Assembly (NCBI GenBank): GCA_032622095.1
Contig: CP136069.1
Location: forward strand, 498,001-562,000
Origin: Siphonodentalium dalli
Taxonomy: Eukaryota; Mollusca; Scaphopoda; Gadilida; Siphonodentaliidae
Reading direction: 5' to 3'
DNA: 64,000 bases
This document shows, one piece after another, positions 15,501-28,464 of this stretch. The notes beneath the pieces were generated by a model. It had not been told where the DNA came from, made no database searches, and saw only the letters and a list, made by a program, of their open reading frames with translations. A program made the position numbers and the translations under genes. Position 1 is the first letter of the stretch; each line of letters opens with the position of its first letter.

Positions 15501-18500
15501 CAAACTTGTACGGCCAAAATCTCCGCCATTTTCCAACGTATTTACGATCTGTCTTCAGCTTCGAGATCGGCTGATGTTGCAGATATTATATTCCAAGTTT
15601 CATCTGATTCCGAGAAGAATTAAAATTCGGCACCACGGACCACCCCTCCCCAGACCCACAATAATGAACCGACACTGGCAAAATTTGGCCCACCGCGTGC
15701 CGTCTCCAGTCCGTACGCATTTTCGTATCAGATGACATCCTATGTTCGATATCTTCGGAGGAGATGTGTTATCAAGCACATGGGCCCAAAATTGCAAAGT
15801 TTGAGGGCCCGCGATTCTTTTAGATTTCGATGGATTTTCGAAATTCTTCCAGTTTCTAGATCGGCTGATGTTGCAGATGTTATATTCCAAGTTTCATCTG
15901 ATTCCGAGAAGAATTAAAAATTGGTACCACGGACCACCCCTCCCCAGACCCACAATAATGAACAGACACTGGCAAAATTTGGCCCACCGCGTGCTCTCTT
16001 CCGTCCGCACACGTTGGCGTATCAGATGATATCCTATGTTCGATATCTTCGGAGGAGATGTGAGGACAAGCACATGGGCCCAAATTGCAAACTTTGAGGG
16101 CCCGTAACTCTTGCATTTCTTCTCGGATTTCAAAAATCCTTTCCGGTATGAGTTTGTTTTCGTTCGGGAAATACATAAACTTAAATATATGAATGTCAAT
16201 CAAAATTTTATTTTGCAAACAATTTGCCCCCCACCCCAGTGTCAAAATATATGTCTGACCCTGTCAAAATTTCCTTCTCTGACTAAACTGACAACGGTCA
16301 ACACGACTATGAAAACCACATGCAGTTATCTGGAATGATACAAGAGGACAACAGAGTACAATCAAATAGAGGTTTGCCAACTATGGGCGGTAACTCCTCA
16401 GGGAAAGCGCGGACACAAGTTCTGATGCCCGTGGGCAGTAGGGCATATCGAGATGTGTATACAGTCCAATTTTCGATGCTCTGCTCCTTATAATTTCCGA
16501 GATAATAAAATGACATTTTTTCATATAAAGGGAGATAACTCTACGGGGTAAATGCGGACAATATCCGTTATGAGCCAAAGGCATAGAACTCATTTACCCC
16601 AACATACTTACCAAACTTGAGTTTTCTAGTACTAATACATTCCGAGATTTGGGCGTTGAAAAATACTGTAGTATAATAATAATAATAATGAAAAATAATC
16701 GAAAAAGGGCCATAACTCTGTTAAAAGATATTGGACCAACATCCGGATACCATTATTTTTAGTAGACCTTAGATGCCTTCATTCGCTAGAGATTTCGCGG
16801 TCCTCCTCCCATTAGTTTCTGAGTATTTCCAATTAAACAGAAAACGGCCGCAGTAGAAAAACAATATACTTCCTTGGTTACACCATGGAAGTATAATAAT
16901 AGGATCAATCATGAGTGGAAAGAATCGCAGTTTATGGACGGAAAATATGAAGTATGGTGATTATATGTTGTCCTAATATGTGTAGGTTGATCTCAAGTGT
17001 TTGGACGTGACCCCACCCCTGCCTCGAAATTGGGTGACGGGATTGGGAAAACATCAACCCCTGGCACAAACTGCTAAGTTTGAGGCCCCGTAACTTCGTC
17101 AGTTTCCAACGGATTTTAAAGTTGTTTCCAGTTTTGTGATTTGCGGCTGACATAGATTGCATAGTATAAATTTCATCTGATTTGGAGACGGATAACACTT
17201 TGATTATTGGAAAGCATATGGGCCCAAATTCAAACTTGTACGGCCAAAATCTCCGCCATTTTCCAACGTATTTACGATCTGTCTTCAGCTTCGAGATCGG
17301 CTGATGTTGCAGATATTATATTCCAAGTTTCATCTGATTCCGAGAAGAATTAAAATTCGGCACCACGGACCACCCCTCCCCAGACCCACAATAATGAACC
17401 GACACTGGCAAAATTTGGCCCACCGCGTGCCGTCTCCAGTCCGTACGCATTTTCGTATCAGATGACATCCTATGTTCGATATCTTCGGAGGAGATGTGTT
17501 ATCAAGCACATGGGCCCAAAATTGCAAAGTTTGAGGGCCCGCGATTCTTTTAGATTTCGATGGATTTTCGAAATTCTTCCAGTTTCTAGATCGGCTGATG
17601 TTGCAGATGTTATATTCCAAGTTTCATCTGATTCCGAGAAGAATTAAAAATTGGTACCACGGACCACCCCTCCCCAGACCCACAATAATGAACAGACACT
17701 GGCAAAATTTGGCCCACCGCGTGCTCTCTTCCGTCCGCACACGTTGGCGTATCAGATGATATCCTATGTTCGATATCTTCGGAGGAGATGTGAGGACAAG
17801 CACATGGGCCCAAATTGCAAACTTTGAGGGCCCGTAACTCTTGCATTTCTTCTCGGATTTCAAAAATCCTTTCCGGTATGAGTTTGTTTTCGTTCGGGAA
17901 ATACATAAACTTAAATATATGAATGTCAATCAAAATTTTATTTTGCAAACAATTTGCCCCCCACCCCAGTGTCAAAATATATGTCTGACCCTGTCAAAAT
18001 TTCCTTCTCTGACTAAACTGACAACGGTCAACACGACTATGAAAACCACATGCAGTTATCTGGAATGATACAAGAGGACAACAGAGTACAATCAAATAGA
18101 GGTTTGCCAACTATGGGCGGTAACTCCTCAGGGAAAGCGCGGACACAAGTTCTGATGCCCGTGGGCAGTAGGGCATATCGAGATGTGTATACAGTCCAAT
18201 TTTCGATGCTCTGCTCCTTATAATTTCCGAGATAATAAAATGACATTTTTTCATATAAAGGGAGATAACTCTACGGGGTAAATGCGGACAATATCCGTTA
18301 TGAGCCAAAGGCATAGAACTCATTTACCCCAACATACTTACCAAACTTGAGTTTTCTAGTACTAATACATTCCGAGATTTGGGCGTTGAAAAATACTGTA
18401 GTATAATAATAATAATAATGAAAAATAATCGAAAAAGGGCCATAACTCTGTTAAAAGATATTGGACCAACATCCGGATACCATTATTTTTAGTAGACCTT

Positions 18501-21500
18501 AGATGCCTTCATTCGCTAGAGATTTCGCGGTCCTCCTCCCATTAGTTTCTGAGTATTTCCAATTAAACAGAAAACGGCCGCAGTAGAAAAACAATATACT
18601 TCCTTGGTTACACCATGGAAGTATAATAATAGGATCAATCATGAGTGGAAAGAATCGCAGTTTATGGACGGAAAATATGAAGTATGGTGATTATATGTTG
18701 TCCTAATATGTGTAGGTTGATCTCAAGTGTTTGGACGTGACCCCACCCCTGCCTCGAAATTGGGTGACGGGATTGGGAAAACATCAACCCCTGGCACAAA
18801 CTGCTAAGTTTGAGGCCCCGTAACTTCGTCAGTTTCCAACGGATTTTAAAGTTGTTTCCAGTTTTGTGATTTGCGGCTGACATAGATTGCATAGTATAAA
18901 TTTCATCTGATTTGGAGACGGATAACACTTTGATTATTGGAAAGCATATGGGCCCAAATTCAAACTTGTACGGCCAAAATCTCCGCCATTTTCCAACGTA
19001 TTTACGATCTGTCTTCAGCTTCGAGATCGGCTGATGTTGCAGATATTATATTCCAAGTTTCATCTGATTCCGAGAAGAATTAAAATTCGGCACCACGGAC
19101 CACCCCTCCCCAGACCCACAATAATGAACCGACACTGGCAAAATTTGGCCCACCGCGTGCCGTCTCCAGTCCGTACGCATTTTCGTATCAGATGACATCC
19201 TATGTTCGATATCTTCGGAGGAGATGTGTTATCAAGCACATGGGCCCAAAATTGCAAAGTTTGAGGGCCCGCGATTCTTTTAGATTTCGATGGATTTTCG
19301 AAATTCTTCCAGTTTCTAGATCGGCTGATGTTGCAGATGTTATATTCCAAGTTTCATCTGATTCCGAGAAGAATTAAAAATTGGTACCACGGACCACCCC
19401 TCCCCAGACCCACAATAATGAACAGACACTGGCAAAATTTGGCCCACCGCGTGCTCTCTTCCGTCCGCACACGTTGGCGTATCAGATGATATCCTATGTT
19501 CGATATCTTCGGAGGAGATGTGAGGACAAGCACATGGGCCCAAATTGCAAACTTTGAGGGCCCGTAACTCTTGCATTTCTTCTCGGATTTCAAAAATCCT
19601 TTCCGGTATGAGTTTGTTTTCGTTCGGGAAATACATAAACTTAAATATATGAATGTCAATCAAAATTTTATTTTGCAAACAATTTGCCCCCCACCCCAGT
19701 GTCAAAATATATGTCTGACCCTGTCAAAATTTCCTTCTCTGACTAAACTGACAACGGTCAACACGACTATGAAAACCACATGCAGTTATCTGGAATGATA
19801 CAAGAGGACAACAGAGTACAATCAAATAGAGGTTTGCCAACTATGGGCGGTAACTCCTCAGGGAAAGCGCGGACACAAGTTCTGATGCCCGTGGGCAGTA
19901 GGGCATATCGAGATGTGTATACAGTCCAATTTTCGATGCTCTGCTCCTTATAATTTCCGAGATAATAAAATGACATTTTTTCATATAAAGGGAGATAACT
20001 CTACGGGGTAAATGCGGACAATATCCGTTATGAGCCAAAGGCATAGAACTCATTTACCCCAACATACTTACCAAACTTGAGTTTTCTAGTACTAATACAT
20101 TCCGAGATTTGGGCGTTGAAAAATACTGTAGTATAATAATAATAATAATGAAAAATAATCGAAAAAGGGCCATAACTCTGTTAAAAGATATTGGACCAAC
20201 ATCCGGATACCATTATTTTTAGTAGACCTTAGATGCCTTCATTCGCTAGAGATTTCGCGGTCCTCCTCCCATTAGTTTCTGAGTATTTCCAATTAAACAG
20301 AAAACGGCCGCAGTAGAAAAACAATATACTTCCTTGGTTACACCATGGAAGTATAATAATAGGATCAATCATGAGTGGAAAGAATCGCAGTTTATGGACG
20401 GAAAATATGAAGTATGGTGATTATATGTTGTCCTAATATGTGTAGGTTGATCTCAAGTGTTTGGACGTGACCCCACCCCTGCCTCGAAATTGGGTGACGG
20501 GATTGGGAAAACATCAACCCCTGGCACAAACTGCTAAGTTTGAGGCCCCGTAACTTCGTCAGTTTCCAACGGATTTTAAAGTTGTTTCCAGTTTTGTGAT
20601 TTGCGGCTGACATAGATTGCATAGTATAAATTTCATCTGATTTGGAGACGGATAACACTTTGATTATTGGAAAGCATATGGGCCCAAATTCAAACTTGTA
20701 CGGCCAAAATCTCCGCCATTTTCCAACGTATTTACGATCTGTCTTCAGCTTCGAGATCGGCTGATGTTGCAGATATTATATTCCAAGTTTCATCTGATTC
20801 CGAGAAGAATTAAAATTCGGCACCACGGACCACCCCTCCCCAGACCCACAATAATGAACCGACACTGGCAAAATTTGGCCCACCGCGTGCCGTCTCCAGT
20901 CCGTACGCATTTTCGTATCAGATGACATCCTATGTTCGATATCTTCGGAGGAGATGTGTTATCAAGCACATGGGCCCAAAATTGCAAAGTTTGAGGGCCC
21001 GCGATTCTTTTAGATTTCGATGGATTTTCGAAATTCTTCCAGTTTCTAGATCGGCTGATGTTGCAGATGTTATATTCCAAGTTTCATCTGATTCCGAGAA
21101 GAATTAAAAATTGGTACCACGGACCACCCCTCCCCAGACCCACAATAATGAACAGACACTGGCAAAATTTGGCCCACCGCGTGCTCTCTTCCGTCCGCAC
21201 ACGTTGGCGTATCAGATGATATCCTATGTTCGATATCTTCGGAGGAGATGTGAGGACAAGCACATGGGCCCAAATTGCAAACTTTGAGGGCCCGTAACTC
21301 TTGCATTTCTTCTCGGATTTCAAAAATCCTTTCCGGTATGAGTTTGTTTTCGTTCGGGAAATACATAAACTTAAATATATGAATGTCAATCAAAATTTTA
21401 TTTTGCAAACAATTTGCCCCCCACCCCAGTGTCAAAATATATGTCTGACCCTGTCAAAATTTCCTTCTCTGACTAAACTGACAACGGTCAACACGACTAT

Positions 21501-23820
21501 GAAAACCACATGCAGTTATCTGGAATGATACAAGAGGACAACAGAGTACAATCAAATAGAGGTTTGCCAACTATGGGCGGTAACTCCTCAGGGAAAGCGC
21601 GGACACAAGTTCTGATGCCCGTGGGCAGTAGGGCATATCGAGATGTGTATACAGTCCAATTTTCGATGCTCTGCTCCTTATAATTTCCGAGATAATAAAA
21701 TGACATTTTTTCATATAAAGGGAGATAACTCTACGGGGTAAATGCGGACAATATCCGTTATGAGCCAAAGGCATAGAACTCATTTACCCCAACATACTTA
21801 CCAAACTTGAGTTTTCTAGTACTAATACATTCCGAGATTTGGGCGTTGAAAAATACTGTAGTATAATAATAATAATAATGAAAAATAATCGAAAAAGGGC
21901 CATAACTCTGTTAAAAGATATTGGACCAACATCCGGATACCATTATTTTTAGTAGACCTTAGATGCCTTCATTCGCTAGAGATTTCGCGGTCCTCCTCCC
22001 ATTAGTTTCTGAGTATTTCCAATTAAACAGAAAACGGCCGCAGTAGAAAAACAATATACTTCCTTGGTTACACCATGGAAGTATAATAATAGGATCAATC
22101 ATGAGTGGAAAGAATCGCAGTTTATGGACGGAAAATATGAAGTATGGTGATTATATGTTGTCCTAATATGTGTAGGTTGATCTCAAGTGTTTGGACGTGA
22201 CCCCACCCCTGCCTCGAAATTGGGTGACGGGATTGGGAAAACATCAACCCCTGGCACAAACTGCTAAGTTTGAGGCCCCGTAACTTCGTCAGTTTCCAAC
22301 GGATTTTAAAGTTGTTTCCAGTTTTGTGATTTGCGGCTGACATAGATTGCATAGTATAAATTTCATCTGATTTGGAGACGGATAACACTTTGATTATTGG
22401 AAAGCATATGGGCCCAAATTCAAACTTGTACGGCCAAAATCTCCGCCATTTTCCAACGTATTTACGATCTGTCTTCAGCTTCGAGATCGGCTGATGTTGC
22501 AGATATTATATTCCAAGTTTCATCTGATTCCGAGAAGAATTAAAATTCGGCACCACGGACCACCCCTCCCCAGACCCACAATAATGAACCGACACTGGCA
22601 AAATTTGGCCCACCGCGTGCCGTCTCCAGTCCGTACGCATTTTCGTATCAGATGACATCCTATGTTCGATATCTTCGGAGGAGATGTGTTATCAAGCACA
22701 TGGGCCCAAAATTGCAAAGTTTGAGGGCCCGCGATTCTTTTAGATTTCGATGGATTTTCGAAATTCTTCCAGTTTCTAGATCGGCTGATGTTGCAGATGT
22801 TATATTCCAAGTTTCATCTGATTCCGAGAAGAATTAAAAATTGGTACCACGGACCACCCCTCCCCAGACCCACAATAATGAACAGACACTGGCAAAATTT
22901 GGCCCACCGCGTGCTCTCTTCCGTCCGCACACGTTGGCGTATCAGATGATATCCTATGTTCGATATCTTCGGAGGAGATGTGAGGACAAGCACATGGGCC
23001 CAAATTGCAAACTTTGAGGGCCCGTAACTCTTGCATTTCTTCTCGGATTTCAAAAATCCTTTCCGGTATGAGTTTGTTTTCGTTCGGGAAATACATAAAC
23101 TTAAATATATGAATGTCAATCAAAATTTTATTTTGCAAACAATTTGCCCCCCACCCCAGTGTCAAAATATATGTCTGACCCTGTCAAAATTTCCTTCTCT
23201 GACTAAACTGACAACGGTCAACACGACTATGAAAACCACATGCAGTTATCTGGAATGATACAAGAGGACAACAGAGTACAATCAAATAGAGGTTTGCCAA
23301 CTATGGGCGGTAACTCCTCAGGGAAAGCGCGGACACAAGTTCTGATGCCCGTGGGCAGTAGGGCATATCGAGATGTGTATACAGTCCAATTTTCGATGCT
23401 CTGCTCCTTATAATTTCCGAGATAATAAAATGACATTTTTTCATATAAAGGGAGATAACTCTACGGGGTAAATGCGGACAATATCCGTTATGAGCCAAAG
23501 GCATAGAACTCATTTACCCCAACATACTTACCAAACTTGAGTTTTCTAGTACTAATACATTCCGAGATTTGGGCGTTGAAAAATACTGTAGTATAATAAT
23601 AATAATAATGAAAAATAATCGAAAAAGGGCCATAACTCTGTTAAAAGATATTGGACCAACATCCGGATACCATTATTTTTAGTAGACCTTAGATGCCTTC
23701 ATTCGCTAGAGATTTCGCGGTCCTCCTCCCATTAGTTTCTGAGTATTTCCAATTAAACAGAAAACGGCCGCAGTAGAAAAACAATATACTTCCTTGGTTA
23801 CACCATGGAAGTATAATAAT

Positions 23821-24043
23821 AATAATAATAATGAAAAATAATCGAAAAAGGGCCATAACTCTGTTAAAAGATATTGGACCAACATCCGGATACCATTATT
23901 TTTAGTAGACCTTAGATGCCTTCATTCGCTAGAGATTTCGCGGTCCTCCTCCCATTAGTTTCTGAGTATTTCCAATTAAACAGAAAACGGCCGCAGTAGA
24001 AAAACAATATACTTCCTTGGTTACACCATGGAAGTATAATAAT
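23821..24043. repeat. 223-bp segmental duplication inside satellite copy 14
   Basis: At 23821 the sequence jumps from the expected GTATAATAATAGGATC back to the (TAA)n tract normally found about 223 bp earlier in the unit, then replays that segment. The spacing between this unit and the next is 1953 bp instead of 1730. The breakpoint lies in GTATAATAAT, a word present at both ends of the duplicated segment, so misaligned recombination or replication slippage explains it. Confidence 0.9.
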
Positions 24044-25341
24044 AGGATCAATCATGAGTGGAAAGAATCGCAGTTTATGGACGGAAAATATGAAGTATGG
24101 TGATTATATGTTGTCCTAATATGTGTAGGTTGATCTCAAGTGTTTGGACGTGACCCCACCCCTGCCTCGAAATTGGGTGACGGGATTGGGAAAACATCAA
24201 CCCCTGGCACAAACTGCTAAGTTTGAGGCCCCGTAACTTCGTCAGTTTCCAACGGATTTTAAAGTTGTTTCCAGTTTTGTGATTTGCGGCTGACATAGAT
24301 TGCATAGTATAAATTTCATCTGATTTGGATACGGATAACACTTTGATTATTGGAAAGCATATGGGCCCAAATTCAAACTTGTACGGCCAAAATCTCCGCC
24401 ATTTTCCAACGTATTTACGATCTGTGTTCAGCTTCGAGATCGGCTGATGTTGCAGATATTATATTCCAAGTTTCATCTGATTCCGAGAAGAATTAAAATT
24501 CGGCACCACGGACCACCCCTCCCCAGACCCACAATAATGAACCGACACTGGCAACATTTGGCCCACCGCGTGCCGTCTCCAGTCCGTACGCATTTTCGTA
24601 TCAGATGACATCCTATGTTCGATATCTTCGGAGGAGATGTGTTATCAAGCACATGGGCCCAAAATTGCAAAGTTTGAGGGCCCGCGATTCTTTTAGTTTT
24701 CGATGGATTTTCGAAATTCGTCCAGTTTCTAGATCGGCTGATGTTGCAGATGTTATATTCCAAGTTTCATCTGATTCCGAGAAGAATTAAAAATTGGTAC
24801 CACGGACCACCCCTCCCCAGACCCACAATAATGAACCGACACTGGCAAAATTTGGCCCACCGCGTGCCCTCTTCCGTCCGCACACGTTGGCGTATCAGCT
24901 GACATCCAAACTTCGACATCTTCGGAGGAGATGTGTTATCAAGCACATGGGCCCAAATTGCAAACTTTGAGGGCCCGTAACTCTTGCATTTCTTCTCGGA
25001 TTTCAAAAATCCTTTCCGGTATGAGTTTGTTTTCGTTCGGGAAATACATAAACTTAAATATATGAATGTCAATCAAAATTTTATTTTGCAAACAATTTGC
25101 CCCCCACCCCAGTGTCAAAATATATGTCCGACCCTGTCAAAATTTCCTTCTCTGACTAAACTGACAACGGTCAACACGACTATGAAAACCACATGCAGTT
25201 ATCTGGAATGATACAAGAGGACAACAGAGTACAATCAAATAGAGGTTTGCCAACTATGGGCGGTAACTCCTCAGGGAAAGCGCGGACACAAGTTCTGAAG
25301 CCCGTGGGCAGTAGGGCATATCGAGATGTGTATACAGTCCA

Positions 25342-25530
25342 ATAACTCCGCCAAGAAACATTGGGCGGAAATCCGGATACCATTATATCTAGTAAACCTT
25401 CGATGCCTACATTCACTAGAGATTTCGCGTTCCTACTGCAATCAGTTTATGAGTATTTCGAAATAAACGGAAAACGACCTCAGTAGAAAAACAATATACT
25501 TCCTTGGTTACACCATGGAAGTATAATAAA
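25342..25530. repeat. Decayed satellite edge
   Basis: This stretch matches unit positions of about 1141-1331, with many substitutions, and joins directly to unit position of about 900, so roughly 240 bp of the unit is absent. It ends with the imperfect palindrome ATACTTCC...GGAAGTAT and then unique sequence. The last partial unit (24444-25341) is also visibly divergent from the array core, for example at 24555, 24697 and 24885-24925. This is the usual picture of an unhomogenised satellite border. Confidence 0.85.
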
Positions 25531-25577
25531 ACTAGATACGTGTACATCATATCACATTAGGCATATTTCATACTCAC

Positions 25578-25759
25578 TAGTTTTTCCTGATCATCTGGAG
25601 AGAACAATCTGTTGGCTGACAGTTTTCTCAGTGGTGTACATGTACTCTTTGGCGTACAATCTGTCTGAGTTATTGTACATGTAGGTGTATGAATGTCCTG
25701 ATGTTTCAATCGTTGCGCTGGTGTTGAAAGCTGTGGTACCGGTATGTTAGCTGCATGAG
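25578..25759 (-). CDS. Exon 3 (in window) of unidentified coiled-coil protein gene
   Basis: Minus-strand exon bounded by a good acceptor (TTTCTTTTCAG, ending at 25760) and a strong donor (GTGAGTATG, starting at 25577). It is 182 nt long. It accepts a phase-1 codon from the exon at 26363-26458 and ends in phase 0 after ...DDQEKL. The peptide is Ser/Thr/Pro-rich with the start AHAANIPVPQLS and the tail RLFSPDDQEKL, so it is probably a flexible linker. The next exon would lie at or beyond the satellite array, so the gene either ends there, is interrupted there, or has an intron of more than 25 kb. I do not recognise the protein. Confidence 0.6.
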
Positions 25760-26362
25760 CTGAAAAGAAATGTATACTGAATTGCATAACAATATTACAA
25801 TATTATGATTGACCTCAATACAATAAATAAAATTAGCCGAAACAAGAGATGGACTGTCGTCCGGTGCGTACTGCCTAGTGTGGGCATATATCTACAACTT
25901 ATGATGGCTATACTCAGACAGATGGACCCAAAATCAGCATTTTCATATATTAAACAAAGATGAATAGCTATAGAACAAAAAACCAAAACAAACATTTGAA
26001 TGTGTCCTCATAGTGGTGAACATCAAGATATTGATATGAAAAATACTTTCCATGGTCACAACAAGTTTCCAGCTGAGTTAAATTTTTCGCACTGAAGTGA
26101 AACAAATGCTCTTTATTTCTACCATATGATGTACTTAAGTAAGTACTAACACGGAATGCTCTTTTATGTTCCATGCCATGATCATGTTCAATGTTGTATT
26201 TGTTATGACTTCAATTGCGTCTCTCATATTTTTATCAAACTATTTCAATGCAGGGAGAAATACTTAATATTATTAGGTGTATTTTGAAGTGCAAACTGCC
26301 AATTGGCTTTAAAGGCAGTTTGTTTTCAGTAAGTAAAGCTTTATTTCCAAATGGAGAATTAC

Positions 26363-26458
26363 CTTTAGCAGCAGACAATGATACTGGAGTATCATTCTTT
26401 GCTATCCTTAACGCCATTTCTAAATGATGTATCAGGCCTTCTCCTGTCAGTGTGGGAC
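26363..26458 (-). CDS. Exon 2 (in window) of unidentified coiled-coil protein gene
   Basis: Minus-strand exon with an acceptor (CTGTATTCAG) at 26459-26460 and a donor (AAAG then GTAATT) at 26362-26361. It is 96 nt long: two bases complete a glycine codon, 31 codons follow and one base is left over. The phases match both neighbours. The peptide begins PTLTGEGLIHHLEMALRIAK and continues NDTPVSLSAAK; the first half has a helical, leucine-spaced pattern. The matching phase with flanking exons is the main reason to believe it is real. Confidence 0.6.
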
Positions 26459-26719
26459 CTGAATACAGATAAGATCAACAACTTATTCAATTGGAATAGA
26501 ATATTATATACCGGTATTACAAAGTTGAAATTTTGACTCTTATTCATGAGAAATTTGTATTTATATACAAGAACAACTTTCAGTTTTATTATGCAAGTAT
26601 ATGTACTGTGTTGTGGTTTTATCTGTTACCTTACTTAGATTGAGTTATAATTTATAATTATATAATCAACAGAGTCTGATAGCAACCTCAGATATTTACA
26701 TATATATATATTAGTAAGG

Positions 26720-26800
26720 CCATTAGCCATGGGGAAATTTTCCAGGCAGGGATTTTTTTCACCAGCCATTTGAAGCCAATAAAATAGTTTTGAATTACTT
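26720..26800. repeat. Dispersed repeat, copy 1 (second copy 28105-28240)
   Basis: ATGGGGAAATTTTCCAGGCAG followed by a T-run, CATTTGAAGCCAATAAAATAG and AGTTTTGAAT is repeated at 28105-28240 with an expanded GGCA tract, long T-runs and a few substitutions. Both copies flank the coiled-coil exons in introns or intergenic DNA. No coding potential is seen. Confidence 0.7.
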
Positions 26801-26926
26801 GTAACTCCCAAAAATTCAAGAATGAGCTTAACATTAGTTTGGTTTATAATCATACCATCCAGACATGGATATTTGGAAAATTATATGCATATTTACATGT
26901 GTATACAGTGATGACTATATTCTCAC

Positions 26927-27590
26927 CTCTCTGTTTTAATTGTTCTAATTGAACATTCAACAAGGCAATCTCTTCACGCTGTCTTTCTACAGTTGTAGAA
27001 GCTGACCTTGCTTCTTCAGTTGATTCTTACAGCAGATTTTGCATTCGACCCAGTTCGCTGCCGGCATTACACTAAGTTGAACTTCCATGTTCTGAAGGTC
27101 CCTATTTCTGTCAGCAAGAGTGGCTTCGAGCTGATTAATCACAGATTGTGGTGGTGGTTGTGCTATATATTCCACAGAGCCATTGATAATGTTATTGCTC
27201 TCTTTCAATATATATCAGAGATGCTGGCTGTCACAGTTTCAGGAGGCTGATTTGCTGGCTCGACTACAGTTGTACTTTCTTCACCATCATTAATAAGGTC
27301 CTCAAATCCAGCCAACAAGCTCATCCTTTGTACTGTCTCTTTGTTTGACTTCTTCGGCAGTTCATTCTCCTTCATGTTCTCGGCACTCTTTTCTTTCCTG
27401 TCCCGCTTTACAAGTGGCTTTGGCTGACCTTCTTGCTCCTTCTGTATCAGTTCCTTCAGACCTGTTGATGCCCCTCTTTTTCTGCCATCACTGGAACGGT
27501 CCTGTCCATATTTGACCAACTCTTCAACAGAGCACCCTTTGCTTTGCATTTCCCCAAAATGCTTCTGGAGTTTTGTACATGTAGATCTGA
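26927..27590 (-). pseudogene. Disrupted large exon of a coiled-coil protein
   Basis: Minus-strand exon with an acceptor (ATTCTTTGCAG) at 27591-27592 and a donor (CAGAGAG then GTGAGA) at 26926-26925. The reading opens as RSTCTKLQKHFGEMQ, is rich in K, E and Q, and passes MSLLAGFEDLINDGEES. It then breaks at about 27210 (an extra AT in GATATATATTG). The next frame gives INQLEATLADRNRDLQNMEV and breaks again at about 27070 (an extra GT in AGTGTAAT). The third frame gives ELGRMQNLL, a stop, then ASTTVERQREEIALLNVQLE, a clear coiled coil. Removing two 2-nt repeats restores one frame apart from the stop. Start and end phases still fit the next exon. It is either a young pseudogene or sequence error. 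The family is not recognised. Confidence 0.6.
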
Positions 27591-28464
27591 CTGCAAAGAA
27601 TAAAATATAATCATTAAAAAACAAGCAAAAACAGAGTATTCATGAAATTTTAAAAATCCAACATATGAATGAATTTGAGCCAGGGATGAATGCAAAATAC
27701 ATTAACGTTCTCTATATATTGCATGAACGATGTATCATGTATACAACATGGTAATTAATATGATGACGATTTTATAGCTTAAGCCATAAACTCATTTTCA
27801 TCGAAATTCATATCATGTTGTTTAAATTGTTACTAGAGCACATGAATGTATTCTGCACTCACCCCTGACTCAGATTCACTCAGTTACACATACCGGTACA
27901 GTAATGCTCAGTGAGAGCTTTCCGATGAATGGCAATGTTCTTATACCAATCAGATATAAGGCATAAACAGTATGCTATTGTAATTTTTTACCCTTTGTTA
28001 TGTAAACAAAAGCAAAACATGTTACTTTATCTAGTTCTTATTTAAATCCTGAATTGGTAAGCATAACTTGTGTAAGGCCAAAAAAAAAAACATGTCTGTT
28101 TCCGATAACATGGGGAAAATTTTCCAGGCAGGCAGGCAGGGGTTTTTTTTTTTACACTTTTTTTTTTTTTTAACTTAGGTCATTTGAAAGCGATAAAACA
28201 GTGCATTAACATGTATTAAAGAGTTTTGAATATGATATACCTGCCAATTGCCCAAGTATTGGATCTCATTCATAGCAGTACCATTTTGAATAGACAGGGA
28301 AATTGTTGATGGGATCAACATTGCTCTCAGATATATTCATGTATTCTGACATATACCGACCGGTGATCACATGATAGAGTTCAAAGTAGTTTAAGTTTAG
28401 AATTTTATTTGACAGAATATCCAATGTTGAACATGCATAAAAATAAACCCTAACCCACAATTAA
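27591..28464. other. Intronic or intergenic stretch, no supported gene
   Basis: AT-rich DNA upstream (in the coding direction) of the coiled-coil exon. It holds the second copy of the dispersed repeat (28105-28240) with poly-T tracts. A donor-like GGGTGAGTGC on the minus strand near 27860 and a 64-codon minus-strand ORF at 28266-28460 could mark further exons. Neither has two convincing borders, so I do not call them. Confidence 0.5.

Larger units (their letters stand above)
1..25341. repeat. 1730-bp satellite array, 14 full units plus a partial 15th
   Basis: The sequence repeats head to tail with a period of exactly 1730 bp. Units start at 1, 1731, 3461, 5191, 6921, 8651, 10381, 12111, 13841, 15571, 17301, 19031, 20761 and 22491; a divergent partial unit starts near 24444. 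The first 14 copies are almost identical by eye: I saw a G-to-A change near 3561 and a C-to-T change at 11590. The array continues beyond position 1. Each unit contains related sub-repeats, a (TAA)n tract and a GC-moderate core. Every ORF inside is short (121 codons or fewer), repeats with the unit and resembles no protein family I know, so I regard the array as non-coding. Confidence 0.97.

Noticed and set aside
30-23513. Repeated ORFs of 61-121 codons in every satellite unit, both strands
   Set aside because: They recur with the 1730-bp period, overlap each other in opposite frames and have no recognisable motif. Identity comes from array homogeneity, not selection.
25490-25530. Hairpin ATACTTCC...GGAAGTAT followed by AAACTAG considered as a Helitron 3' end
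   Set aside because: A Helitron would need CTRR followed by a host T and no tandem continuation; here CTAG is followed by A and no Rep/helicase is present. Kept only as a palindrome at the array edge.
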